From contig CAXXKC010000002.1 of assembly GCA_963674835.2 (NCBI GenBank), forward strand, positions 2,418,001 through 2,482,000: a stretch of DNA of 64,000 nt, in the 5' to 3' direction. The DNA comes from G963674835 sp963674835 (GTDB lineage: Bacteria > Planctomycetota > Planctomycetia > Pirellulales > Thermoguttaceae). Of this stretch, positions 52,931 to 61,660 are shown in pieces (position 1 is the first letter of the stretch; each line of letters starts with the position of its first letter). Both the position numbers and the translations under genes were made by a program. The notes beneath the pieces were generated by a model. That model was not told where the DNA came from. It saw only the letters and a program-made list of their open reading frames with translations, and made no database searches.

Positions 52931-52988
52931 TGCCGAGAATTAAGCCATACCGCAGAAGTTCTAGACGCATGAGACGTGCTAGTGGGGT

Positions 52989-53309
52989 GTGGGTTGTTCC
53001 GTATTAGTGTTTAAGAAGAAGTTCCTGCCGGCCATCCGCGAGGGCCGAAAGACGCAGACAATCCGGTTGTGGAAATGGCGGCGAATGCGAGCCGGGCAGC
53101 GAAGCTACATTCCGGGTGTGGGGTATATCCGGATTACGGCCGTCGATCAGGTCGACCTGCATGAACTGACGGACGAGGATGCCTTGCCCGACGGGTTTGC
53201 CACGGCCGCACAGCTTCGGGAAGAGGTCGCACGGCTTTATCCGACGCAGCTCGCCGACGGGTATCGGGCGTTTCGTGTCTGCTTTGCCCTGCTGCCGCCG
53301 GAAGAATGA
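52989..53309 (+). CDS. ASCH/PUA-like domain protein, 5' end displaced by the element
   Basis: 106 aa from GTG 52989, which lies in element sequence after an in-frame TAG at 52980. The ASCH-like fold is seen in FKKKFLPAIREGRKTQTIRL, GQRSYIPGVGYIRITAVD and LHELTDEDALPDGF. The native start appears to be ATG 41789 on the other side of the element (MLLFKKKF). ASCH domains bind RNA or modified nucleosides. Whether the present GTG form is expressed is open, since its promoter was left at the other side. Confidence 0.7.
   Translation: MGCSVLVFKKKFLPAIREGRKTQTIRLWKWRRMRAGQRSYIPGVGYIRITAVDQVDLHELTDEDALPDGFATAAQLREEVARLYPTQLADGYRAFRVCFALLPPEE
53008..53014. other. attR core (TGTTTAA)
   Basis: Right-hand copy of the shared TGTTTAA. 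Immediately right of it GAAGAAGTTCCTG continues the ASCH coding sequence. Confidence 0.7.
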
Positions 53310-53327
53310 GTTGCTGCGGGAAGCGTT

Positions 53328-53978
53328 CTACAGGTGAACCACGTCGAACAGTGCCTGGGCCAGACTCTGCGGATCGCGGGTGACGGCGTAGACGATCGAG
53401 CCGGCCAGAAGGAACGAGGCGAGAACGAGGCTGAGCGCGCGAGGGTTGCGGGCGACTTCGACCTGGCGCAACGCGGCGCTAAGCTCGCGCTCCAAGCGAT
53501 TCCAGCCGGCCGAGTCCTGCCGCGGCCCGTTGGCGATGAGCGAGACGTTGCGCGTGGAAACCACGAGTTCCATCCGCATTTGCACGCCCAGGTTGGGCAG
53601 GACGACGCTGTCGCCGGCCCAGCGTGCCTCCGGGTCCATCTCGACGAGCAACTGCGACAGAATGGGCCGGAGTTCCTCGGAAGAGATGTTGTAGATGACC
53701 AAACGGGGCCGCAGAACGAGCACGACGAGAATGAGGCACATACCGTACAGCCCGATGAGCAGCCCCCAAACGACTGCGCCGTATACGCTGGCCGCCATGA
53801 TGGGGAAGAAGAGCTCCATGGGCCCGATGATGACCAGGCCGCTCACCGCCAGGCCCAGGACGATGAAGTCCCGACCGCCCGTAACCAGCAGAGGCCGGCG
53901 CGAGAGGTTGATCGCCCCTAGAAGCAGCAGATAGATTGCCAGAGGCCCCAACGCCAAGGACAAACGCAGAGGGTCCAT
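53328..53978 (-). CDS. Integral membrane protein, 216 aa
   Basis: From ATG 53978. Three hydrophobic helices near the N-terminus (LALGPLAIYLLLLGAI, DFIVLGLAVSGLVIIGPMEL, GLLIGLYGMCLILVVLVL), a soluble domain of about 80 residues (YNISSEELRPILSQLLVEMD), and a C-terminal helix (ALSLVLASFLLAGSIVYAV). No family recognised. Followed on the same strand only by the element. Confidence 0.7.
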   Translation of the reverse strand: MDPLRLSLALGPLAIYLLLLGAINLSRRPLLVTGGRDFIVLGLAVSGLVIIGPMELFFPIMAASVYGAVVWGLLIGLYGMCLILVVLVLRPRLVIYNISSEELRPILSQLLVEMDPEARWAGDSVVLPNLGVQMRMELVVSTRNVSLIANGPRQDSAGWNRLERELSAALRQVEVARNPRALSLVLASFLLAGSIVYAVTRDPQSLAQALFDVVHL

Positions 53979-54154
53979 CAAACGCCTCGTTGACCGCTTG
54001 CCCCGTTCATACACTCCCCCAAGAAGGACGGTAGACCGGTTATTCTAACGGCAGTCCTGGGGCCGGTCAACAAGACGGCGCGCTCGGGTTGCCGTGACTG
54101 GAACTTCGGGGAGCGGGCTTTGCTGGTGACACTTCGGCCGCGCGGCGTGTGGCG

Positions 54155-54613
54155 TCAGGGGGAATCGTCTTGTTCTTCGCCGGCTGGTTCCTTCTTGGGG
54201 TCGGGCTTGCCGTTGGCCCGGGCGCGGTAGATCTCCGCCTGGATTCTTGCTTCCTCCAAGACGACGCGGTTCTTCACACGTCCGTAGTGCTGGCTGGTGG
54301 CCAGAACGTCGGCGCCTGCCAGCAGGCAGACCCACACGACCAGCAGAAGCACAACGCCCCAGACGATGACGCCAACATAGGGCCAGGGCCACATGACGAG
54401 CACGCCGATGGGCAGCAGGACGGCGATGAGGCCAAGCATGGCCGATGTCTGAAGGCGGCGGCGGAACTGGTTCCGACGGTACTTGAGCTCCGCCGGGTCG
54501 AGTTGCTCTGTTTGGGCTCCGCGCCAGGCGCGCAGATGCCACACCATCAGCCCCAGCGAACACGCCAGGAGCGCCACAGCGAGCAACAGGGATGTAAGGA
54601 GGTCGGAAGACAT
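54155..54613 (-). CDS. Membrane protein, 152 aa
   Basis: An N-terminal helix (LLLAVALLACSLGLMVW), two more in the middle (SAMLGLIAVLLPIGVLVM; VGVIVWGVVLLLVVWVCLLA), and a charged cytoplasmic tail (EEARIQAEIYRARANGKPD). No family recognised. Located 77 bases after the M28-like gene in the same direction. Confidence 0.65.
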   Translation of the reverse strand: MSSDLLTSLLLAVALLACSLGLMVWHLRAWRGAQTEQLDPAELKYRRNQFRRRLQTSAMLGLIAVLLPIGVLVMWPWPYVGVIVWGVVLLLVVWVCLLAGADVLATSQHYGRVKNRVVLEEARIQAEIYRARANGKPDPKKEPAGEEQDDSP

Positions 54614-54689
54614 GACTTGCCAGCTCAGCTACCCAAGGGTGTGTCGGAGGAGTTTCGTCCGGTCCTTATTCTGTGCTTTTCGGCTTGCG

Positions 54690-55724
54690 TCAGGGGGCCG
54701 CCTTGAGCCACTCGCGGATCACCCAGCCTACCTTCGCCAAGCTGAGGGCCGAACATTGGTCGGGGCGGTCGGCCTGGGTGTGCCACGCAGGGTAGTCGAA
54801 ATCGATGATATCGCAGATCGAGATGTGCCCTATGTTGTGCAGCGGCACGTGATCGTCCTGGATGGATTGCCCCTTCTTCGCGATGAATTCCCGCACGCCC
54901 AAGCGAGCCGCGGTCGCCCAAATGCTCTCGACCAGTGGCCGCACGTCTTTCCAGCCCATGCTGTTTCGCTCTTGGTAGATCTGCAAGTCGGCATCGCCGA
55001 CCATGTCGAGCAATACACCCCAGCGATAGCGAAACGGGAGCTTGCTCGTGGCATACCAGCGGGCGAAGTACTCGGACCCCAGGAAGAAGCGGCCGGAGGG
55101 ATCGAACAGGAACTCTTCGCCGTCGAAGAGCACGAAATCGACGCCGTAGCGCGTGGGGAGATTCTTCATCTCATGGGCCAACTCCATCAGCACGGCGACC
55201 CCGCTGGCCCCGTCGTTGGCTCCCACGAAAACCCCGCGGGGGTTCTGCGGATCGCGCATGGGGAAGGGAAGCGTGTCGTAGTGGGCGCAAAGCAGGATCC
55301 GCTCGGGGCGCTCCGGGTGCCACTGGACGATCATGTTGGCCATGGGAACGGTCGATCCGTCCAACGGGTGCTTGACGCGAAACCGCTGCCACAGCACCTT
55401 GCCTCCCAGCTGACTGAAGTGGTTTGCGAGGAGCTTCTGCTGCGCTTCCATGCCGGCCGAGCCGCTACGCCGCGGTCCGATGGCCGAAAGCTGCTCGAGG
55501 TAGTCGTAGGCGCGGGCGCCGTTGAAAGGGATCTGATCTAACTGGAGCGTCGATCGGGTCGCACTGTCGTTGCCGTTGTTGCGCCACTGGAATACCCCCA
55601 GGGCGAGCGGTGTTACGCAGAGGAACAAGACGGCACAACTGATGACGAGTGTTCGGAGCGACATGCGGCGGCGAGGCGTTGGAGGATCGACGGATTGGTT
55701 CGCGCTGGAGTGGTTCTTGGCCAT
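54690..55724 (-). CDS. M28-family zinc peptidase / glutaminyl-cyclase-like protein
   Basis: 344 aa with an N-terminal membrane anchor (LVISCAVLFLCVTPLAL). The Zn-hydrolase core shows CAHYDTLPFP, FVGANDGASGVAVLMELA (bridging Asp), LFDGEEF (Glu pair) and, late, DFDYPAWHTQADRPD. The bulky HYDT insert and the late WHT.D motif match glutaminyl-peptide cyclotransferases more than aminopeptidases. It should act on peptides outside the inner membrane. The gene for an endonuclease/phosphatase-fold protein is 6 bases upstream. Confidence 0.85.
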   Translation of the reverse strand: MAKNHSSANQSVDPPTPRRRMSLRTLVISCAVLFLCVTPLALGVFQWRNNGNDSATRSTLQLDQIPFNGARAYDYLEQLSAIGPRRSGSAGMEAQQKLLANHFSQLGGKVLWQRFRVKHPLDGSTVPMANMIVQWHPERPERILLCAHYDTLPFPMRDPQNPRGVFVGANDGASGVAVLMELAHEMKNLPTRYGVDFVLFDGEEFLFDPSGRFFLGSEYFARWYATSKLPFRYRWGVLLDMVGDADLQIYQERNSMGWKDVRPLVESIWATAARLGVREFIAKKGQSIQDDHVPLHNIGHISICDIIDFDYPAWHTQADRPDQCSALSLAKVGWVIREWLKAAP

Positions 55725-55730
55725 GTTCGT

Positions 55731-56723
55731 CTATTGTAGCCGCTTCCGCTTCGTTGAGGCCATCCCGCGTTCCTGCTCGGCGGCGGTCGTGGTGGGGTCG
55801 TTCTTGCCGGGCAGCGTCACGGCGGCCCACACCAGCGGATGGTCGGAGGCGCCGTCGTCTCGCACCCCGGCTTCCATCGGCTGAAGGCCGCGCAGGAGGA
55901 GCCAATCGACCCCGCGGTTCTGGTCCGAGCGGCGCAGCGAACCGAGCGCGTCGATGACGCCAGGCGTGCGCAAGAGTTCCTTGATCTGGGGGTCCGAGCC
56001 ATCGGCGTTGAGATCGCCTGCCAGGAGGGCCGGTTCGTCGAGCGACAGGAACAAGGCAGATGCCTGCTCGAATTGCTGCCGCCGGAGTGGTTCGTCGCTG
56101 CGGATGAGGTGCGTGAGGAGAATGTGGACCGTTCGGTTGCGATAACGGGTTTGGACAAGCAGCATGTTGCGGCAGCTCTTGGCGAACTGGTTGGGCAACG
56201 GAATGCGCTGCCAGCGATCGATCGGCACGGTGGTCAGCAGGCCGTTGCCGAATTGCTGGCAGAACCAGCGCTGCTCGGCCGGTGCGAACAGCCAGCCGGT
56301 TCCGGCGAGGCCCCCCAGAACAGCGGCCTGGTTGGAGCGTTGCCAGCACGACCAGCCGCGGACCTCGTTGAGGCCGACGATGTCGAGGTCGTTCATTGAG
56401 CGGGCGACTCGCTGCGGGTCGTAACGCCCGTCGCGGCCCACGCAGCCGTGGATGTTCAACAGGCCGATGCGGAGAGCGGCCGGTTGGGCGGCGATTGCCG
56501 GCGCCGGGCCGTCGAGGGTCGTGCCGGTTGCCGAGCCCGTCGAACGGCGTAGCGAGGCGTACCAGGCTGCAGCGGCGAGAACCGCGGCCAAGCCAACCGC
56601 GACGAGTTGCCATCGCCTTCTCGCCTTGCTCGTCGGTGGGCGAGGAGCTAAGATCCGATCCCCCGGGCAATCCGGCGGCTGGCTTGGTTTGGCGTTTTGC
56701 TCGGGGCCCTGGCTTGCCATCAT
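55731..56723 (-). CDS. Endonuclease/exonuclease/phosphatase-fold protein
   Basis: 330 aa from ATG 56723 (AGGAG upstream; the next codon is also ATG). A transmembrane helix (WQLVAVGLAAVLAAAAWYA) anchors an EEP domain: IGLLNIHGCVGRDG, DLDIVGLNEVRGW (metal Glu), ILLTHLIRSDE, LLAGDLNADGSDP (DxN) and DGASDHPLVWAAV (Asp-His). All catalytic positions are present. Substrate, nucleic acid or phosphoester, is unknown. Probably cotranscribed with the M28-like gene. Confidence 0.85.
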   Translation of the reverse strand: MMASQGPEQNAKPSQPPDCPGDRILAPRPPTSKARRRWQLVAVGLAAVLAAAAWYASLRRSTGSATGTTLDGPAPAIAAQPAALRIGLLNIHGCVGRDGRYDPQRVARSMNDLDIVGLNEVRGWSCWQRSNQAAVLGGLAGTGWLFAPAEQRWFCQQFGNGLLTTVPIDRWQRIPLPNQFAKSCRNMLLVQTRYRNRTVHILLTHLIRSDEPLRRQQFEQASALFLSLDEPALLAGDLNADGSDPQIKELLRTPGVIDALGSLRRSDQNRGVDWLLLRGLQPMEAGVRDDGASDHPLVWAAVTLPGKNDPTTTAAEQERGMASTKRKRLQ

Positions 56724-56746
56724 CCTCGCTCCTGAAGGAGAGCCCG

Positions 56747-57346
56747 ATGATCGACGTTCCATCGATTGCACAACTCCATCTCACGGCCGTCCGGCGGTGG
56801 CACGCGGAGGAAATCGACAATCCGTACGAGGGCTTCCTGAAACTGGTTTGCGATCAGCATGAGCGGAACTACCGGCTTTGGCACGAGGAGGATCTTGCGC
56901 GAAGCCCGGACGCCGATGATTCGGTGATCGCCGATGTGAAGAGGAAGATCGACAAGCTGAACCAGCAGCGCAACGACCTGATTGAGAAGTTGGACGACTT
57001 TCTCATTGCGGAACTGCGCGCCGCGGGTGTTGTCCCGGCCGGCGACGCACGGCGGAACAGTGAGACGCCCGGCAGCATCATCGACCGGCTGTCGATCCTT
57101 TCGCTGCGTTGGTACCACATGCAGGAACAGGCCGCCCGGACGGATGTCGATGCCGAGCATCGGGCGAACGTTCAGGCCAAGTTGGCGATTATCGAAGAGC
57201 AACGCGGCGACCTCTGCGAGTCGTTGTCGGAACTGTTGGCCGATTTGTGGGCGGGGCTTAAGCGGCTGAAGGTGTACCGGCAGTTCAAAATGTATAACGA
57301 TCCGAAGCTCAACCCTTACTTGTATGGGGCGGGTAAGGGGAAGTGA
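56747..57346 (+). CDS. DUF4254 protein
   Basis: 199 aa from ATG 56747 (GGAG upstream). Mostly helical: HAEEIDNPYEGFLKLVCDQH, NYRLWHEEDLARSPDADD, KRKIDKLNQQRNDLIEKLDD, and the C-terminal YRQFKMYNDPKLNPYLYG signature. DUF4254 genes are often found with glycosyltransferases of LPS assembly, and here a heptosyltransferase gene converges on it. Function unknown. Confidence 0.85.
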   Translation: MIDVPSIAQLHLTAVRRWHAEEIDNPYEGFLKLVCDQHERNYRLWHEEDLARSPDADDSVIADVKRKIDKLNQQRNDLIEKLDDFLIAELRAAGVVPAGDARRNSETPGSIIDRLSILSLRWYHMQEQAARTDVDAEHRANVQAKLAIIEEQRGDLCESLSELLADLWAGLKRLKVYRQFKMYNDPKLNPYLYGAGKGK

Positions 57347-57407
57347 GGAAGGTGGAATGAAGAATAACGAATGACGAGGTGTGGTGCGTCAAGCGCGGTG
57401 GTTGGGG

Positions 57408-58544
57408 TTAGCGGTTTTCGCTCCCGGCGGCTGCGCGGCGAACGGGCGAGAGGTGGTGTGCTGGGTGTTTGCTTGCCTCGGGTTTCTGTGAGGGGGCGAG
57501 GGGCAGTATGCTGGGCGTTTGCAGTAATTGCTCGCAGGCGTTGCACACTTGTTCTACGCGGATGGCCTCCATGAGGGTGGGGGGAGCGTTGCGGCGTTGG
57601 CGGCTGGTGCCTTCGAAACGGACCTCCTGGATGGCAAAGTGTTGGGGGCCGTAAGGTCCGTTGCGCTCGGCCGGCATTGGGCCGTAGAGTCCGACGCAAG
57701 GCGTAGCGACCGCGGCGGCCAGGTGGAGCGGGCCGGTGTCGGAGCCAACGAACAGGCATGCGCGGCGAATGAGGGCCGCCAGCTCCGTCAGACTGGTGCG
57801 CGGCGCGAGATGACCATGGCCTTCTGAGCCGGCGACGATCTGCTCGGCCCACGCGTGTTCTTGCGAGCCGGCCCATACGACCAGGCTGGGGAGGTCGAGA
57901 TATTGGCCCAGATATCGGCTTACGGCGGAGTAGCGCACGGGCGGCCAGAGTTTGGAGGGCCAGCCCGCTCCCGGGTTGATGATGGCAAATTGGCTGCCGA
58001 GTTCGGTCTTGCGGACGATGTCGTCGGCCGTGGCGCGATCGACCGGCGTTTCGGGAATGTCGAAATGAACGGCCGGCGCGTGGATGCCCAGCGGGCCGAG
58101 CAATTCGAGATTGCAGTCGATGATGTGCTGCGAGCGGGTGCTGACCCGGCAGTTGTTCAGCCAAGTGCTCAGCTCGCGCCCTTTGTCGTCGCCAAAGCCG
58201 ATGCGTTGGCGGCAGCCCGAGAGCCGCGCCGCCACGGCGCTCTTGGCGAGCCCCTGGAGATCGATGGTGACGTCGGGGCGGAAGGCGCGGAGTTGCTGGC
58301 GGAGTTGGTGGACGGCGCGGGGCGACTTGAGCCAGCCGCGCGGCACAGTGATCAGCGTGTCGAGGGCCGGATGGCCGCGGAGGAGTGCCGCGGCGCGCTC
58401 TTCGACGGTCCACGCGAGGACCGCGGTGGGGAAGCGGTCGCGGAGCGCGCATAGGACGGGGAGTCCGTGGATGACATCGCCGATGGCGCTGAGCCGAATG
58501 ATGGCGATTCTCGGGGTATCGGACAGCTTGATGCGTCGCAGCAT
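57408..58544 (-). CDS. Heptosyltransferase-family glycosyltransferase (GT9)
   Basis: 378 aa from ATG 58544 (GGAGGGG upstream). GT9 marks: IIRLSAIGDVIHGLPVL at the N-terminus, VTIDLQGLAKSAV, INPGAGWPSKLWPP (nucleotide-sugar domain), and CLFVGSDTGPLHLAAAVATP with LYGPMPAERNGPYG. It adds heptose or a related sugar to lipid A-core on the inner membrane. The C-terminal 60 residues are variable and low in structure. Divergent from the YgiQ gene. Confidence 0.9.
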   Translation of the reverse strand: MLRRIKLSDTPRIAIIRLSAIGDVIHGLPVLCALRDRFPTAVLAWTVEERAAALLRGHPALDTLITVPRGWLKSPRAVHQLRQQLRAFRPDVTIDLQGLAKSAVAARLSGCRQRIGFGDDKGRELSTWLNNCRVSTRSQHIIDCNLELLGPLGIHAPAVHFDIPETPVDRATADDIVRKTELGSQFAIINPGAGWPSKLWPPVRYSAVSRYLGQYLDLPSLVVWAGSQEHAWAEQIVAGSEGHGHLAPRTSLTELAALIRRACLFVGSDTGPLHLAAAVATPCVGLYGPMPAERNGPYGPQHFAIQEVRFEGTSRQRRNAPPTLMEAIRVEQVCNACEQLLQTPSILPLAPSQKPEASKHPAHHLSPVRRAAAGSENR

Positions 58545-58734
58545 GATGCCCCTCCATTGGGCCAACGAATTTTCCCCGGGTTTGGCGGAGCATTATAGAG
58601 GTCGCCGGAAGAATCACCCAATAGACGTTCTCCGGCTGTGCGGTGCGGTTGGCAAGCATAGAATGGAAGTTCCGAGCCGCAGCGGGCCACACCAGCCGGG
58701 TGTGTTGGTCGCGTTCGGATGGTCGTGGTCCGGC

Positions 58735-60678
58735 ATGGTTTCGGTGTTTTCGCCTTGTTTGCTTGGAGTGCCCACCTTGAACCGCCTGCTCCCGATGAGC
58801 CCGGAGGAAGTGGCCCAATTGGGCTGGCATACGGTCGACGTCGTGTTCGTTAGCGGCGACGCGTACGTGGACCATCCCAGCTTCGCGATGGCGCTTCTGG
58901 GGCGGTTGATGGAGAGCGAGGGGTACCGTGTGGCGATCCTCAGCCAGCCCGACTGGCATTCGTGCGACCCGTGGCGGCAGTTCGGGCGTCCGCGGCTGTG
59001 TTTCGCCGTGAGCGCGGGGAACATGGACTCGATGATCAACCACTACACGGCCCAGCGCAAGGTGCGCAACGACGACGCGTACAGTCCGGGCGGGGCGATC
59101 GGCCGAAGGCCTGACCGCGCCACGCTGGCCTACTGCCAACGTGCCCGTGAAGCGTATCCGGGGGTGCCGATCATCGCGGGCGGGGTCGAGGCAAGCCTTC
59201 GGCGGTTGGCTCATTACGACTACTGGAGCGACAAGGTCCGCCGATCGATTCTCATGGATTCGAAGGCCGACCTGCTGGTGTACGGCATGGGCGAGCGGGC
59301 ATTGCTGGAGATCCTGCGACGCCTTGCCGCCGGACGCTCGCACGACGATCTGCGCGATCTGCCGGGCGTTGCCTATCGCCTGGGCGCGAGCGAGCCCCGG
59401 CCGACGGAAGGGACGATCTCGCTTCCGAGCTATGAGGATGTCTCGACGGATGTGCGGGCGTTTGCCGAGATGACGCGGATTGCCCACCTGGAGACGAATC
59501 CGTACAACGCTCGCGGTCTGGTACAAGCCCACGGTCGCGAGGCGGTCGTCGTGAATCGGCCGGCGCTGCCGCTGGACGAGGCGGAGATGGATCGGGTGTA
59601 CGGGTTGCCCTACACGCGGCGGCCGCATCCTAGTTACGGCAAGCAGACAATTCCAGCCTTTGAGGTCGTGCGCGACTCGGTGCAGATCATGCGGGGCTGC
59701 TTCGGCGGGTGCACGTTTTGCTCGATCACGGCGCACGAGGGACGTGTCATTCAGAGCCGCAGCCCGGAATCGGTGCTCGATGAGCTGCGGCGGATGGCCC
59801 AAGATCCGCAGTTTTCGGGCGTCATCAGCGATATCGGTGGCCCCACGGCGAACATGTACCGGATGAACTGCAGCCGTCCGGAGGTGCGGGCGAAGTGCCG
59901 GCGGTTGAGTTGCGTCCATCCGACGATCTGCAAGCTGCTCAGTACGGACCACGGGCCGCTCATCGACTTGATGCGGCAGGCGCGGCAGCAGGAGGGCGTC
60001 AAACGGGTGCTGGTTGCGTCGGGCGTTCGGATGGACCTGGCGCAGCAGAGCCAGGCGTACTTGAACGAGCTGGCCGAGCACCACGTGGGCGGGCATTTGA
60101 AAGTGGCGCCGGAGCATTCCGACCCCGCGGTGCTCGAACTGATGAAGAAGCCGGAGATCGAGGATTTCGACCGGTTTGCCGAGCGTTTTGCGTGTGCCAG
60201 CCGCCAGGCGGGCAAACATCAGTACCTGGTTCCGTACTTCATTGCGGGGCATCCGGGGAGCGATCTGGATGCGATGATCCACCTGGCGTGCTACCTGAAG
60301 CGAACCGGCTATCGCCCGCAGCAGGTTCAGGACTTCATTCCCGGACCGTTCGACATCGCCACGTGCATGTACTACACGGGGCTGGATCCGATTACGGGCA
60401 AGAAGGTGGCAGTGGCTCGGGGCGGCCGCGAACGGAAGCTGCAGCGAGCGTTGCTGCAGTTTTTCATGCCGGAGAACTACGCCCTGGTGCGGGAAGCGCT
60501 GGAGCGGGCTGGACGGACGGACCTGATCGGCTCGGAGCCCGACTCGCTGATCCCGGCCGAACCACAGAAGGGTGCGCGGCGTCAAGGTGCGCGCCGCCGC
60601 CGGTCGTCAGGGGCGCCGGCATCGGCGCCGGGGTATCGTCCGCACCGCAAGACGGCGCGGCGACGGAGGCGGGAGTGA
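58735..60678 (+). CDS. YgiQ-family radical SAM protein
   Basis: 647 aa from ATG 58735; GTG 58768 (giving MPTLNRLLPMSPEE) is an equally possible start. The N-domain has FVSGDAYVDHPSFAMALLGR and ILSQPDW, then GGVEASLRRLAHYDYW. The [4Fe-4S] motif CFGGCTFCSITAHEGR is at about 322-337. The C-terminal YgiQ_N/DUF3362-like region contains QVQDFIPGPFDIATCMYYTG, then a basic tail. The reaction is unknown for the family. The gene has a very long antisense open frame that is only a shadow. Confidence 0.9.
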   Translation: MVSVFSPCLLGVPTLNRLLPMSPEEVAQLGWHTVDVVFVSGDAYVDHPSFAMALLGRLMESEGYRVAILSQPDWHSCDPWRQFGRPRLCFAVSAGNMDSMINHYTAQRKVRNDDAYSPGGAIGRRPDRATLAYCQRAREAYPGVPIIAGGVEASLRRLAHYDYWSDKVRRSILMDSKADLLVYGMGERALLEILRRLAAGRSHDDLRDLPGVAYRLGASEPRPTEGTISLPSYEDVSTDVRAFAEMTRIAHLETNPYNARGLVQAHGREAVVVNRPALPLDEAEMDRVYGLPYTRRPHPSYGKQTIPAFEVVRDSVQIMRGCFGGCTFCSITAHEGRVIQSRSPESVLDELRRMAQDPQFSGVISDIGGPTANMYRMNCSRPEVRAKCRRLSCVHPTICKLLSTDHGPLIDLMRQARQQEGVKRVLVASGVRMDLAQQSQAYLNELAEHHVGGHLKVAPEHSDPAVLELMKKPEIEDFDRFAERFACASRQAGKHQYLVPYFIAGHPGSDLDAMIHLACYLKRTGYRPQQVQDFIPGPFDIATCMYYTGLDPITGKKVAVARGGRERKLQRALLQFFMPENYALVREALERAGRTDLIGSEPDSLIPAEPQKGARRQGARRRRSSGAPASAPGYRPHRKTARRRRRE

Positions 60679-60682
60679 CGTG

Positions 60683-61516
60683 TCAGTGGGGTACGGGGAT
60701 GTCGCGGTACCAGAAGACCAGGCCCGCCGCTGCGTACGCCAACAGCCCGACGCCCAGCAGGACGAGGTTGTCGTGCAGGGCGAGCGTCCAGGTGTCTTCA
60801 GGTACGAGGATGGTCCGCTGCGGCTCGAATGCGGAGAGGAACGAGAAGTATGCGAGCCACCAGCCGCCAGCCCACATGCGAGCAACCATCTTGATGATGA
60901 GCGAGAGCACGTAGAACGCGCCGGCCCGCCAGATGGCCCGCCAGCGATCGTGCTCGAAGGCCGATAGAAAGGTCGTGACGCCCGAGAGGCAGAAGACCAT
61001 CGCGAACAGGTTGAGCGAGCCGAGGAGGAACCTGGCCAGTGGCACGTCGCCGGCGAAACGGACGGTTGCGACTCCCAGACCAATGCCCAGCCAGACCGCA
61101 AGCGACAGCAGGGCAGCTCCGATGGTGGTGACGACCGCCGGGGCGAGCAACACGGTGACCCGCCAAATCGGCAAGGTGAGAAGATGCTCCATGGTGCCGC
61201 GGGCGATCTCGCCGGCGACGATGTCGGACCCCCGTCCGACCGCCCAACCCACACAAATCAACTGGGTGATGACGTGCACGTAGAGAAAACTGAGCTGTCC
61301 GGCCGGCGAGGCGAGATAGCGGAGGGGTAGCCCCATCATGGGGCGGAAGAAATCGGGCACCAGCCCCAGGAGGCTGCTCCATGCCCCCAACCCGAAAAGG
61401 CTCATCAGCCACACGAAAAGCCAACTGAACAGGCAGAGGACCACGGCGCTGGCAACAAGTTGCACCCACGCATCGCCGACGGCCTTGCTCCATAATGCGC
61501 GATTCATGGGGGTCAT
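60683..61516 (-). CDS. ABC-2 type transporter permease
   Basis: 277 aa, six hydrophobic helices (e.g. LVASAVVLCLFSWLFVWLM; LLAPAVVTTIGAALLSLAVW; VLLGVGLLAYAAAGLVFWY). The cytoplasmic motif SDIVAGEIARGTMEHLLTLP is the ABC-2 permease coupling-helix signature. No ATPase gene is adjacent in the window, so the partner lies elsewhere. It converges on ygiQ, 4 bases apart. Confidence 0.82.
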   Translation of the reverse strand: MTPMNRALWSKAVGDAWVQLVASAVVLCLFSWLFVWLMSLFGLGAWSSLLGLVPDFFRPMMGLPLRYLASPAGQLSFLYVHVITQLICVGWAVGRGSDIVAGEIARGTMEHLLTLPIWRVTVLLAPAVVTTIGAALLSLAVWLGIGLGVATVRFAGDVPLARFLLGSLNLFAMVFCLSGVTTFLSAFEHDRWRAIWRAGAFYVLSLIIKMVARMWAGGWWLAYFSFLSAFEPQRTILVPEDTWTLALHDNLVLLGVGLLAYAAAGLVFWYRDIPVPH

Positions 61517-61660
61517 TATCGCTTTTCAGTTCCGATGCCGGAAGTCACAATCTGGGGTTAGCCTCGGACAGAGTTGGGGCGTTGCGGGTCGTGCCGCGCG
61601 TCCGGTGCCCAGGGTGGCCACTCGTTGGGCTTGAACCACTCGATGCAAAGGAGCTGTGCC

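Larger units (their letters stand above)
41796..53014. mobile_element. 11.2-kb integrated replicative element (large serine recombinase type)
   Basis: The limits are set by TGTTTAA at 41796-41802 and 53008-53014. Joining the outer flanks at this sequence gives ATG CTG CTG TTT AAG AAG AAG TTC, an in-frame start for the ASCH-domain gene to the right. Inside are a large serine recombinase 94 bases from the left end, a small resolvase, an RHH protein, replication genes and a small cassette. Base composition is visibly AT-richer than the flanks. No capsid, portal, terminase, relaxase or coupling gene is seen. Two IS1380-family copies interrupt the replication block. Confidence 0.8.

Noticed and set aside
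41796..53014. Interpretation of the island as a complete prophage
   Set aside because: No structural, packaging or lysis genes are seen in 11.2 kb.
54045..54563. 172-codon minus-strand frame overlapping the 152-aa membrane protein
   Set aside because: Different frame over a clear membrane protein; Arg/Pro-rich shadow.
57316..60585. 1089-codon open frame on the minus strand opposite ygiQ
   Set aside because: It is antisense to a conserved radical SAM protein and its first part has the Arg/His/Pro-rich composition of a GC-rich shadow frame; only its in-frame part beyond ygiQ is also covered by the heptosyltransferase in another frame.
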